The notes under the pieces: generated by a model
Databases searched by the model: none
What the model was told of the DNA's origin: nothing
Seen by the model: the letters and a program-made list of their open reading frames with translations, nothing else
DNA from: DATAFT01 sp035544635
Lineage (GTDB): Bacteria > Acidobacteriota > Thermoanaerobaculia > Multivoradales > Multivoraceae
DNA length: 7,534 nucleotides
NCBI GenBank assembly: GCA_035544635.1
Contig: DATKDQ010000161.1
Location: 1 to 7,534, forward strand
Direction of reading: 5' to 3'
Shown: positions 1 to 5,886 of the stretch, piece by piece
Position numbering within the stretch: position 1 is the stretch's first letter
Layout of the letters: the number at the start of each line of letters is the position of its first letter
Position numbers and translations under genes: made by a program

Positions 1-540
1 CCCGAGCGCCGCGACCCGGTCGACCAGCTCCGGCGAGCAGCCGGTCATGATCACCGTCCGGCGCAGCGTCTCGCCGACCCAGGCGCGCAGGAGCGGCTTC
101 TCGGCCAGGAAGACGTCGCTGCCGTGGATGCCGATGGCGAGCGGCACCCGGCGCGACAGCGGCGCCGCGACCAGGCCGTTGGGCACGATCCAGTGCGCGT
201 GCAGGAGGTCGTAATCGCCCTCGCGCAGCAGCGCCTTCGCCGCGCGGCGCGCCGCCAGGAGGTAGAGCGGGGCCACCATCGCGGCGCCCCACTTCACCCG
301 CTCGTCGGCGTCGAGGCTGCGGCTGTAGCCGAGCCGCTCGAATCGGATCGGGGCGTAGCGAAAGGTGCGGACGTCGACGCCTTCGTCGTCCCAGGCGGGC
401 GCCACGTCCCTGGCGTGGGGCGCCAGCACCGTCACCGCGTCGCCGGCCCGCACCAACGCCCGCGCCAGCTCCTGGATGAACGGCCCGGCGGTATCCCCCG
501 GGAAGCGAGGATAGGTCTGCGTCAGAAAGAGAAGTTTCAG
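1..540 (-). CDS. GT4-family glycosyltransferase, N-terminal half (partial, cut by left edge)
   Basis: The 180 visible codons translate to the N-terminal Rossmann domain of a GT-B fold, family GT4 glycosyltransferase. It begins LKLLFLTQTYPRFPGDTAG, the usual first strand plus glycine loop (residues 1-19). A DLLHAHWIVPNG segment (111-122) and GIHGSDVF (137-144) are typical acceptor-side motifs of this family. The C-terminal nucleotide-sugar domain lies beyond the window. Such enzymes are cytoplasmic and retaining, and add a sugar during glycan assembly; the donor and acceptor cannot be told. The gene starts 11 nt after the tandem TAG TAG stop of the upstream GT2 gene, so the two probably share a transcript. 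The start is unusual: homologs begin at the residue encoded here by CTG (540-538), and no in-frame ATG, GTG or TTG lies close upstream. The first in-frame ATG inside would remove about 88 residues. A weak AGGG lies 6 nt before the CTG. The family call is firm; the exact start is inferred. Confidence 0.85.
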   Translation of the reverse strand, partial: MKLLFLTQTYPRFPGDTAGPFIQELARALVRAGDAVTVLAPHARDVAPAWDDEGVDVRTFRYAPIRFERLGYSRSLDADERVKWGAAMVAPLYLLAARRAAKALLREGDYDLLHAHWIVPNGLVAAPLSRRVPLAIGIHGSDVFLAEKPLLRAWVGETLRRTVIMTGCSPELVDRVAALG

Positions 541-551
541 AGCGCGCCCTA

Positions 552-1556
552 CTACTCGACGAGCTCCTTGATCGAGTAGCTGTCGGTGCGGCGGAAGTTC
601 TTGAACGTGATCATCTCGCCCAGGAGCCCGGTGGTGAGGATCTGGAACCCGAGCACCATGAGCAGCACGCCGAACAGGAGGAGCGGCCGGTTGGACAGCG
701 GCTCGCCCTGGAACCACAGGATCGCGAGGTAGAGGTTGATTCCGAAGCCGAGGCCCAGAAAGAGGAGGCCGAAGACGCCGAACAGGTGGAGCGGGCGTCG
801 GGTGTACTTGGTGATGAACAGCACGGTGATGAGGTCGAGCAGTCCCTTGTACAGGCGGTCCCAGCCGTACTTGCTCGCGCCGTGGCGGCGCGCGTGATGG
901 CACACCTCGATCTCGCCGACCCGGAAGCCGCGGCGACTCGCGAGCACCGGGATATAGCGGTGCAGCTCACCGTAGATCGAGACCTGCTCGAGCACCTCGC
1001 GACGATAGGCCTTGAACCCGCAGTTGAAGTCGTGGAGGTCGACCTGCGCCAGCCGCCGCGTCACCCAGTTGAAGAGCCGCGACGGGTAGCGCTTGGAGAG
1101 CGGGTCGTGGCGCCGGCGTTTCCACCCCGACACCAGATCGAGATCGCCCGCGTCGAGGGCGTCGAGGAGGCGCGGGATCTCCCCCGGGTCGTCCTGCAGG
1201 TCGCCGTCCATGGTGATCACGATCGGGCCGCGGCAGTGATCGAATCCCGCGCAGAGCGCGGCCGCCTTGCCGAAGTTGCGGCGCAGGCGCACCAGCTTCA
1301 CACGCCGGTCGCGGGCATGCGCCTCCCGCACCCGCTCGGCGGTGGCGTCGCGCGAGCCGTCGTCGACGAACACGACCTCGAACGAGAGGCTGAGCGAGTC
1401 GCAGACCGCCGCGACCCGCGTCGCGAGCTCCCCCACCGTCTCCGCCTCGTCGAGCACCGGGATCAGGATCGAGACGTCGGGAGCCGCGGCCTCGACCTCC
1501 GGGGTCGGCGACGGGTCCGGCGCGGAGCGGCGGATCGGCTCGGCGGAAGAGCTCAA
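552..1556 (-). CDS. GT2 polyprenyl-phosphate glycosyltransferase (GtrB/ArnC/DPM1-like)
   Basis: Predicted 334-aa membrane-anchored GT-A enzyme that would transfer a sugar from a nucleotide donor to undecaprenyl phosphate on the cytoplasmic face. The catalytic domain spans about residues 28-240: DVSILIPVLDEAET (27-40), VVFVDDGS (61-68), the metal-binding DGD in TMDGDLQDDP (115-124), and DFNCGFKAYRR (176-186). Two hydrophobic segments follow, about 257-281 and 291-314, and then GLLGEM, the arrangement seen in GtrB and DPM1-type synthases. Length matches the family (about 310-340). The open frame continues far upstream, but that part is antisense to rfbF and unrelated to GT2 proteins. I place the start at TTG 1556, just before the low-complexity linker and 8 nt after a TACAAT hexamer. 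No Shine-Dalgarno is visible. It ends with two consecutive TAG codons and is followed after 11 nt by the GT4 gene. Sugar specificity cannot be read. The function class is confident, the start moderately so. Confidence 0.9.
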   Translation of the reverse strand: MSSSAEPIRRSAPDPSPTPEVEAAAPDVSILIPVLDEAETVGELATRVAAVCDSLSLSFEVVFVDDGSRDATAERVREAHARDRRVKLVRLRRNFGKAAALCAGFDHCRGPIVITMDGDLQDDPGEIPRLLDALDAGDLDLVSGWKRRRHDPLSKRYPSRLFNWVTRRLAQVDLHDFNCGFKAYRREVLEQVSIYGELHRYIPVLASRRGFRVGEIEVCHHARRHGASKYGWDRLYKGLLDLITVLFITKYTRRPLHLFGVFGLLFLGLGFGINLYLAILWFQGEPLSNRPLLLFGVLLMVLGFQILTTGLLGEMITFKNFRRTDSYSIKELVE

Positions 1557-1564
1557 GCGACGTG

Positions 1565-1570
1565 ATTGTA
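1565..1570 (-). promoter_or_regulatory. Putative -10 box for the GT2 gene (leaderless type)
   Basis: Read on the minus strand this is TACAAT, five of six matches to the bacterial -10 consensus, in an otherwise GC-rich intergenic stretch. Only 8 nt separate it from the TTG start at 1556, so transcription would begin at or within a couple of bases of the start codon. No good -35 hexamer stands 16-18 nt upstream. No ribosome-binding site lies between the box and the start, which fits a leaderless mRNA. Confidence 0.45.
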
Positions 1571-1669
1571 GCCTGGGCGGTGACCGATCCGGCCCGGCCG
1601 GCGCTGGATCTCCTCCCACCCGCTCCCCGCCGCGACCAGATCGCCTGGCAGAGCGTGGCGTGACGGCGT

Positions 1670-1675
1670 TACACT
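1670..1675 (+). promoter_or_regulatory. Putative -10 box for the rfbF operon (leaderless type)
   Basis: TACACT within GCGTTACACT matches the -10 consensus at four of six positions, and ends 10 nt before the GTG start at 1686. Expected transcription start would fall about 2-4 nt before the start codon. The interval CGCCCGCCGA has no Shine-Dalgarno. A CTGGCA at 1645-1650 is a poor -35 candidate with a 19-nt spacer. This would drive the cytidylyltransferase, methyltransferase and epimerase genes. Confidence 0.4.
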
Positions 1676-1685
1676 CGCCCGCCGA

Positions 1686-2492
1686 GTGCAGGACGAACCC
1701 GCCGCCCACGAGTTGCCGGTGGTCATCCTCTGCGGGGGCATGGGCACCCGCCTGCGCGAGGAGACCGAGTACCGGCCCAAGCCGATGGTCGAGATCGGCG
1801 AGCAGCCGATCCTCTGGCACATCATGAAGATCTACGGCGCGTTCGGCGTGCGCCGCTTCATCCTGTGCCTCGGCTACAAAGGCTGGGAGATCAAGCAGTA
1901 CTTCCTGCGCTACCACGAGAAGCGGCGCGACTTCACGCTCGCCATGGACGGCTCGCGCGAGCTCGAGTTCCACAACCGCGACGGTGTCGAGGACTGGGAG
2001 GTGACCCTGGCCGAGACCGGCCTCGACACCGCGACCGGCGCACGGGTCAAGCGCATCGCGCGCTACGTCGATACTCCCACCTTCTTCCTCACCTACGGCG
2101 ACGCCGTGGCCGACATCGACGTCGAGGGGCTGCTGCGCTTCCATCGCGCGCACGGACGCATCGCCACCGTGACCGGTGTGCGCCCGACCTCGCGCTACGG
2201 CGAGATGAGCGTAGTGGGCGATCGCGTCACCGAGTTCCACGAGAAGCCGCGCGACGCGGGATCGGTGGTGTCGGGTGGCTTCTTCGTCTTCGAGCGGCGC
2301 TTCCTCGACTACCTCGAGGACGATCCACGCGTGTTCTTCGAGCTCGAGCCGCTCCAGCGCCTGGCGCGCGAGGGAGAGCTCCACACCTACGTCCACGAGG
2401 GCGCCTGGTACTCGATGGATACCTACCGCGACTACCTGCAGCTCAACCGCATCTGGAACGAGGGCGATCCGCCATGGAAGATCTGGGGCTGA
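1686..2492 (+). CDS. rfbF: Glucose-1-phosphate cytidylyltransferase
   Basis: Predicted 268-aa cytosolic enzyme joining CTP and alpha-D-glucose-1-phosphate to CDP-glucose and pyrophosphate, the entry step to CDP-linked 6-deoxy and dideoxy sugars. The nucleotide-binding signature LCGGMGTRLREETEYRPKPM (residues 15-34) is the cytidylyltransferase form of the nucleotidyltransferase motif. It is followed by MVEIGEQPILWHIMKIY. TYGDAVADID (136-145) carries the metal-binding Asp139, EKP is at 186-188, SGGFFVFE at 196-203, and WYSMDTYRDY (241-250) holds the second metal-ligand region. The C-terminal WNEGDPPWKIW is a family hallmark. Length is slightly above the usual 257 or so because of a short N-terminal extension. 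The start GTG 1686 follows a -10-like box by 10 nt and has no Shine-Dalgarno. It is first in the sugar operon, 53 bp before the methyltransferase. The usual partner, CDP-glucose 4,6-dehydratase (rfbG/ddhB), is not adjacent. Function is highly confident. Confidence 0.95.
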   Translation: MQDEPAAHELPVVILCGGMGTRLREETEYRPKPMVEIGEQPILWHIMKIYGAFGVRRFILCLGYKGWEIKQYFLRYHEKRRDFTLAMDGSRELEFHNRDGVEDWEVTLAETGLDTATGARVKRIARYVDTPTFFLTYGDAVADIDVEGLLRFHRAHGRIATVTGVRPTSRYGEMSVVGDRVTEFHEKPRDAGSVVSGGFFVFERRFLDYLEDDPRVFFELEPLQRLAREGELHTYVHEGAWYSMDTYRDYLQLNRIWNEGDPPWKIWG

Positions 2493-2545
2493 CGAGGACG
2501 GCCGGTCCCCGTTCCATGCGGACTCTCCGCAGGTAGGGGCGCGGC

Positions 2546-3847
2546 GTGTCTCCGCCCGTCACCCGTGGACAGCGCCGGCCGCGCGCGGCCGAAGCCGCGC
2601 GACCCGGTGGAGAGGTCTGCCGCTTCTGCGCCGCCGAGCTCGGCGTCAGCCTGATCGATCTCGGCGAGCTGCCGCTCGCCAACTCCTACCTGCGGCCCGA
2701 GGACCTCGAGCGCCCCGAGCCGCGCTACGCCCTCGAGCCCAGGGTGTGCGAGCGCTGCTGGCTGGTACAGATCCCCGAGCTCGAGCGTGCCGAGGAGCTC
2801 TTCCGCGACTACGCCTACTTCGCGTCGTACTCCGACTCCTGGCTCGCGCACTGCGAGCGCTACTGCCGCTCCGCGATCGACCGCTTCGGGCTCGGACCGG
2901 AGAGCCGCGTGGTCGAGGCGGCCTCGAACGACGGCTACCTGCTCCAGTTCTTCGCGCGTGAGGGGATCCGCGTCCTCGGCGTCGAGCCGGCCGAGAACGT
3001 AGCAGCCGCCGCCGAGGCGAAGGGCATCCCGACCCGCCGCGAGTTCTTCGGCGAGGCGTCGGCGCGCCGACTCGCCGCGAGCGGAGAGAGCGCCGACCTC
3101 TTCATCGCCAACAACGTGCTTGCGCACGTGCCCGACCTCAACGACTTCGTGCGCGGCATCCACGCCGTGCTCGCGCCCGGCGGTGCGGCCACCGCCGAGG
3201 TGCCCCACCTGCTGCGGCTGCTGGAGCAGGGGCAGCTCGACACCATCTACCACGAGCACTTCTCGTACTTCTCGCTCGGCACCCTCGTCCGCGTGTTCGC
3301 CGCGCACGGGCTCGAGGTGTTCGACGTCGAGGAGCTCCCCACCCACGGCGGGTCGCTGCGGATCTACGCGCGCCGCGCTGAGGGGGTCGCGAGCCGGGCG
3401 GCGGCGCGCGTCGCGGAAGTCCAGCGTCGCGAGGCCCACGCCGGGCTCGAGGACCCGGCGGCGTACCGCGCGTTCGCGGCGCGCGCGGAGCGCGTCCGCG
3501 ACGATCTGCTGGAGTTCCTGCGCCGCGCCAGAGCCGAGGGCGCCCTGGTCGCCGGCTACGGCGCCCCGGCCAAGGGCAACACCCTGCTCTGCTGGAGCGG
3601 GATCGGTCCCGACCTCCTGCCGTTCACGGTCGACCGCAGCCCGCACAAGCAGGGGCTCTACCTGCCGGGATCGCGCATCCCGGTCCGTGCCCCACCGGAT
3701 CTGGTCGCCGCACGCCCCGACTTCGTGCTCATCCTGCCCTGGAACCTGCGCGACGAGATCGCCGAGCAGATGCGGGGCGTGCGCGAGTGGGGAGGGCGCT
3801 TCGTGGTCGCCGTGCCGCGACTCGAGATCGTGGACCCGCCGCCGTGA
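2546..3847 (+). CDS. SAM-dependent sugar C-methyltransferase (TylC3/TcaB9-like, three-domain)
   Basis: Predicted 433-aa cytosolic enzyme of the nucleotide-sugar C-3 methyltransferase type, which adds a methyl group from S-adenosylmethionine to C3 of an NDP-4-keto-6-deoxyhexose. The N-terminal zinc domain shows C25-x2-C28 and C68-x2-C71. The Rossmann core has VVEAASNDGYLLQ (122-134) as SAM motif I, GVEPAENVA (145-153), and IANNVLAHVPD (187-197). The YHEH motif (235-238) matches the catalytic Tyr-His-Glu-His known for TcaB9/TylC3-type enzymes and is followed by HGGSLRIYA (268-276). The C-terminal domain has VAGYGAPAKGNTLL (335-348) and DRSPHKQGLYLPGSRIPV (363-380). All key residues are present and length is typical (about 400-430). 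The GTG start is supported by AGGTAGG about 10 nt upstream; there is no ATG near the N-terminus. The stop overlaps the epimerase start as GTGA, implying translational coupling. The natural substrate is inferred to be CDP-linked from the neighbouring rfbF; it could be dTDP-linked instead. Confidence 0.93.
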   Translation: MSPPVTRGQRRPRAAEAARPGGEVCRFCAAELGVSLIDLGELPLANSYLRPEDLERPEPRYALEPRVCERCWLVQIPELERAEELFRDYAYFASYSDSWLAHCERYCRSAIDRFGLGPESRVVEAASNDGYLLQFFAREGIRVLGVEPAENVAAAAEAKGIPTRREFFGEASARRLAASGESADLFIANNVLAHVPDLNDFVRGIHAVLAPGGAATAEVPHLLRLLEQGQLDTIYHEHFSYFSLGTLVRVFAAHGLEVFDVEELPTHGGSLRIYARRAEGVASRAAARVAEVQRREAHAGLEDPAAYRAFAARAERVRDDLLEFLRRARAEGALVAGYGAPAKGNTLLCWSGIGPDLLPFTVDRSPHKQGLYLPGSRIPVRAPPDLVAARPDFVLILPWNLRDEIAEQMRGVREWGGRFVVAVPRLEIVDPPP

Positions 3848-4389
3848 TCTTCCGCCCGACGCCGGTGCCGGGCGCGTGGCTGGTCGATCTCGAGGCGCAC
3901 CACGACCAGCGCGGATTCTTCGCCCGCGCGTTCTGCCGCGACGAGCTGCTGGCCCGAGGCATCGAGCTGGAGGTGGCGCAGGCGAACGTGGCGTGGAACG
4001 GCGCGCGGGGCACGCTGCGAGGGCTCCACTACCAGCGACCGCCGCACGCCGAGGCGAAGCTGGTGCGCTGCGTCCGCGGAGCGGTGTTCGTGGTACTGGT
4101 GGACCTGCGCCGCGTCTCGCCGGCGTTCGCGCGCCCCTGGAGCGTGACCCTCGCCTCCTCCGAGTCGACACAGCTCTTCATCCCCGAGGGGGTGGCCAAC
4201 GGATACCAGACCCTCGAGGACGCGACCGAGCTCTACTACCTGATGTCGTCGGCCTACCGGGCCGAGGCCGCCGCCGGCATCCGGTACGATGACCCGTCCC
4301 TCGGGATCGAGTGGCCGCTCGCCGTCAGCGTCGTTTCGCAGCGCGACCGTGAGCTCGCGCCGTTCGATCCGGAGCGCTGCGCGATCTGA
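3844..4389 (+). CDS. dTDP-4-dehydrorhamnose 3,5-epimerase family protein (RmlC/RfbC-like)
   Basis: Predicted 181-aa cupin enzyme that would epimerise C3 and/or C5 of an NDP-4-keto-6-deoxyhexose. Family features in order are DQRGFFARAF (21-30), NGARGTLRGLHYQ (52-64) with catalytic His62, VDLRRVSPAF (86-95), LFIPEGVANGYQTL (111-124), ELYYLMSSAY (129-138) with Tyr132 at the catalytic tyrosine position, IRYDDPSLGIEWPL (146-159) and SQRDREL (165-171) with Asp168 as partner of the histidine. Length matches RmlC (about 180-185). The segment ANGYQTL replaces the AHGF(L/V)VL of typical dTDP-rhamnose enzymes, so I do not assign rmlC; 3-only or 5-only epimerases of branched sugars are in the same family. 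The start GTG 3844 overlaps the methyltransferase stop by 4 nt. Placement between a cytidylyltransferase and C-methyltransferase on one side and DUF4910 on the other suggests a CDP-linked substrate, which is inference. Confidence 0.92.
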   Translation: MIFRPTPVPGAWLVDLEAHHDQRGFFARAFCRDELLARGIELEVAQANVAWNGARGTLRGLHYQRPPHAEAKLVRCVRGAVFVVLVDLRRVSPAFARPWSVTLASSESTQLFIPEGVANGYQTLEDATELYYLMSSAYRAEAAAGIRYDDPSLGIEWPLAVSVVSQRDRELAPFDPERCAI

Positions 4390-4412
4390 GCCGCGTCGCG
4401 ACGGGCGCGGCT
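4389..4412 (+). terminator. GC-rich hairpin just after the epimerase stop (doubtful terminator)
   Basis: A perfect 7-bp stem, AGCCGCG at 4389-4395 and CGCGGCT at 4406-4412, encloses a 10-nt loop, and two further loop pairs (one wobble) are possible. It begins at the last base of the TGA. There is no following T tract, so it is not a classical intrinsic terminator. It may attenuate transcription or stabilise the upstream mRNA, or be chance in GC-rich sequence. Confidence 0.25.
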
Positions 4413-4572
4413 GCGAGGGGCCGACGCAGCGAGAGGCTCGAATGCTCGACCCGCGAGACGACGACCGAGGCGAAGGCTCGAAGCACCCGGGGGACGGATT
4501 TGAACGCGTGTTCAAACTGAAAGGCCGACGGCGAAGCCCTGATCACGCACGCGCCGGCGCGGGAGCGCCGTC
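4390..4572 (+). other. 183-bp spacer between the epimerase and DUF4910 genes
   Basis: This is the only sizeable gap inside the plus-strand sugar gene set, and its base composition is visibly less GC-rich in the second half. It holds a hairpin at its left end, a repeat GGCTCGAA at 4435-4442 and again at 4475-4482 (40 bp apart), and a perfect operator-like inverted repeat at 4499-4516. It also holds a possible 44-codon small ORF, ATG 4442 to TGA 4576, preceded by GAGAGG at 5 nt spacing and overlapping the DUF4910 start by GTGA. The small ORF encodes a charged, low-complexity peptide (begins MLDPRDDDRGEG) and uses A or T in about a third of its third codon positions, unlike the strongly GC3-biased genes around it. 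I therefore treat it as probably non-coding. Confidence 0.5.
4499..4516. promoter_or_regulatory. Perfect inverted repeat, TetR-type operator candidate
   Basis: The 18 bp TTTGAACGCGTGTTCAAA consist of two perfect 7-bp arms around GCGT. AT-rich ends, a GAAC/GTTC core and this total length are common for operators of dimeric TetR-family repressors. It lies 57 bp before the DUF4910 start and 110 bp after the epimerase stop. I see no clear -10 box beside it, and no regulator gene is in the window, so the identity of the binder is open. It lacks a T tract, so a terminator is unlikely. Confidence 0.4.
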
Positions 4573-5886
4573 GTGAGCGGCTCCGAGCGGAGCGCGGCTC
4601 GCGACGGCGCCGCCGCGTCGATGTGGCGCTTCGTCGAGCGTGCCTACCCGCTCTGCCGCAGTCTCACCGGCGCCGGCGTGCGGCAGACGCTCGCGCTCCT
4701 CGGCGAGCGCATCCCCCTCGAGATCCACGAGGTGCCGAGCGGCACCCGGGTCCTCGACTGGACGGTGCCGAAGGAGTGGAACGTCAGCGCGGCGTGGATC
4801 CGCGGTCCCGGCGGGGAGACCGTCGCCGACTTCGCGGAGCACAACCTGCATCTCGTGAGCTACAGCGTACCGGTGCGCACCACGCTCGAGCTCGACGAGT
4901 TGCGCCCGCATCTCCACAGTCTGCCCGAGCGCCCCGACTGGATCCCGTACCGGACGTCGTACTACCAGGAGACCTGGGGCTTCTGCCTTCGCCACCGCCG
5001 CCTGGAGAGCCTCGAGCCCGGCCGCTACGAGGTGCTGATCGACTCCCGCCTCGAGGACGGCGCGCTCGCCTACGGCGAGTGCTTTCTGCCCGGCTCCGAG
5101 CCCGGCGCAGGCGAGGTTCTGCTGTCGGCGCACGTTTGCCATCCCTCGCTCGCCAACGACAACCTGTCGGGGCTCGCGGTCTGCCTCGCGCTCGCGGAGA
5201 CGCTCCAGGAGCGACCCCGGCGTCGCCACGGCTACCGGTTCGTATTCGCCCCCGGCACCCTCGGTGCCATCGTGTGGCTGGCGCGCAACCCCGACGCCCG
5301 CGCGCGGATCACGGCCGGCCTGGTGGCTGCCAACCTCGGCGACGCCGGCCCCTTCCACTACAAGCGCAGCCGGCGCGGCGACGCCACCATCGACCGCGCG
5401 GCAGCGGTGGTCCTGCGCGACCGCGGCGGCGAGTACGCCATCGAGGACTTTGCTCCTTTCGGGTACGACGAGCGCCAGTACGGCTCGCCGGGCGTCGATC
5501 TTCCGGTCGGTGCCCTCAGCCGTACACCCTGGGGCCGCTACCCCGAGTACCACACCTCGGCCGACGACCTCTCGCTGATCAGCGCCGAGCGCCTGGAGGA
5601 GTCGCTCGGGGTCTACCTCGCGGTGATGGACGTGCTCGAGGGCGATCGCACCTACCTGAACCTCTGCCCGGTGGGAGAGCCGCAGCTCGGGCGCCGCGGT
5701 CTCTACGGCTCGCTGGGCGGCGCGACCGGCGGCCGCGACGAGGAGCTGGCGCTGCTCTGGGTGCTCAACCAGAGCGACGGCAGGCACCGCCTGCTCGACA
5801 TCGCTGAGCGCTCGGGCGTTCCGTTCGCGCGGCTGCGCCGCGCCGCGGACCGGCTGCTCGCGGTCGGGCTGCTCAGCGGGCGCTGA
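4573..5886 (+). CDS. DUF4910-type M28-like metallohydrolase with C-terminal winged helix
   Basis: Predicted 437-aa protein of the DUF4910/DUF2172 family, an aminopeptidase-like fold repeatedly found in surface polysaccharide clusters and of unknown function. N-terminal part: YPLCRSLTGAGVRQTL (25-40), TVPKEWNV (64-71), and RTSYYQETWGFCLRH (127-141). The metal site is visible as SAHVCHPSLANDNLSG (185-200), with His187 and Asp196, and EYHTSADDL (325-333) with His327. FAPGTLGAI (225-233) stands where I recall many relatives having PETIG, so a likely catalytic or ligand glutamate is replaced by Gly228. Residues about 375-437 (GLYGSLGG, then LLDIAERSGVPFARLRRAAD) look like the family's winged helix. 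The GTG start has GGGAG about 7 nt upstream; ATG 4621 (residue 17) is an alternative, close to where homologs begin, but has no Shine-Dalgarno. There is no signal peptide, so it is cytosolic. It follows the sugar genes after 183 bp and may have its own control. Its 3' end overlaps the convergent GT39 gene by 14 nt. Confidence 0.9.
   Translation: MSGSERSAARDGAAASMWRFVERAYPLCRSLTGAGVRQTLALLGERIPLEIHEVPSGTRVLDWTVPKEWNVSAAWIRGPGGETVADFAEHNLHLVSYSVPVRTTLELDELRPHLHSLPERPDWIPYRTSYYQETWGFCLRHRRLESLEPGRYEVLIDSRLEDGALAYGECFLPGSEPGAGEVLLSAHVCHPSLANDNLSGLAVCLALAETLQERPRRRHGYRFVFAPGTLGAIVWLARNPDARARITAGLVAANLGDAGPFHYKRSRRGDATIDRAAAVVLRDRGGEYAIEDFAPFGYDERQYGSPGVDLPVGALSRTPWGRYPEYHTSADDLSLISAERLEESLGVYLAVMDVLEGDRTYLNLCPVGEPQLGRRGLYGSLGGATGGRDEELALLWVLNQSDGRHRLLDIAERSGVPFARLRRAADRLLAVGLLSGR

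Larger units (their letters stand above)
1557..1685. other. Divergent intergenic region between GT2 and rfbF
   Basis: These 129 bp separate two outward-facing transcription units and hold a -10-like hexamer for each at the two ends. Between them lies a GC-rich 13-bp inverted repeat at 1589-1601, CCGGCC and GGCCGG around one base. It could be a shared operator or a chance palindrome in a GC-rich sequence. I see no RNA gene or convincing small ORF here. Confidence 0.5.

Noticed and set aside
786..1565. 259-codon plus-strand frame opposite the GT2 gene
   Set aside because: Antisense shadow; repetitive charged sequence and no start signal, while the minus strand encodes an intact GT2 enzyme.
1645..1665. 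TGGCA at 1646-1650 as part of a sigma-54 promoter for rfbF
   Set aside because: The expected GC element about 10 bp downstream (TTGC-type) is absent; the TACACT box nearer the start is a better explanation.
1557..2396. Minus-strand frame extending the GT2 gene upstream to give a 614-aa protein
   Set aside because: The extra part is antisense to the clearly real rfbF gene, has no GT2 similarity, and homologs begin near residue 28 of the 334-aa version.
2432..4171. Long 579-codon minus-strand frame across the methyltransferase and epimerase
   Set aside because: Arg/Ala/Gly-rich translation without motifs; it mirrors the GC3 bias of the plus-strand genes, which carry full family signatures.
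3120..4292. 390-codon plus-strand frame inside the methyltransferase and epimerase region
   Set aside because: Arg/Ser/Pro-rich shadow of two genes with complete catalytic motifs in other frames.
4435..4482. Direct repeat GGCTCGAA, 40 bp apart, as possible regulator sites or a repeat array
   Set aside because: Only two short copies, and no third unit or conserved spacer; likely chance.
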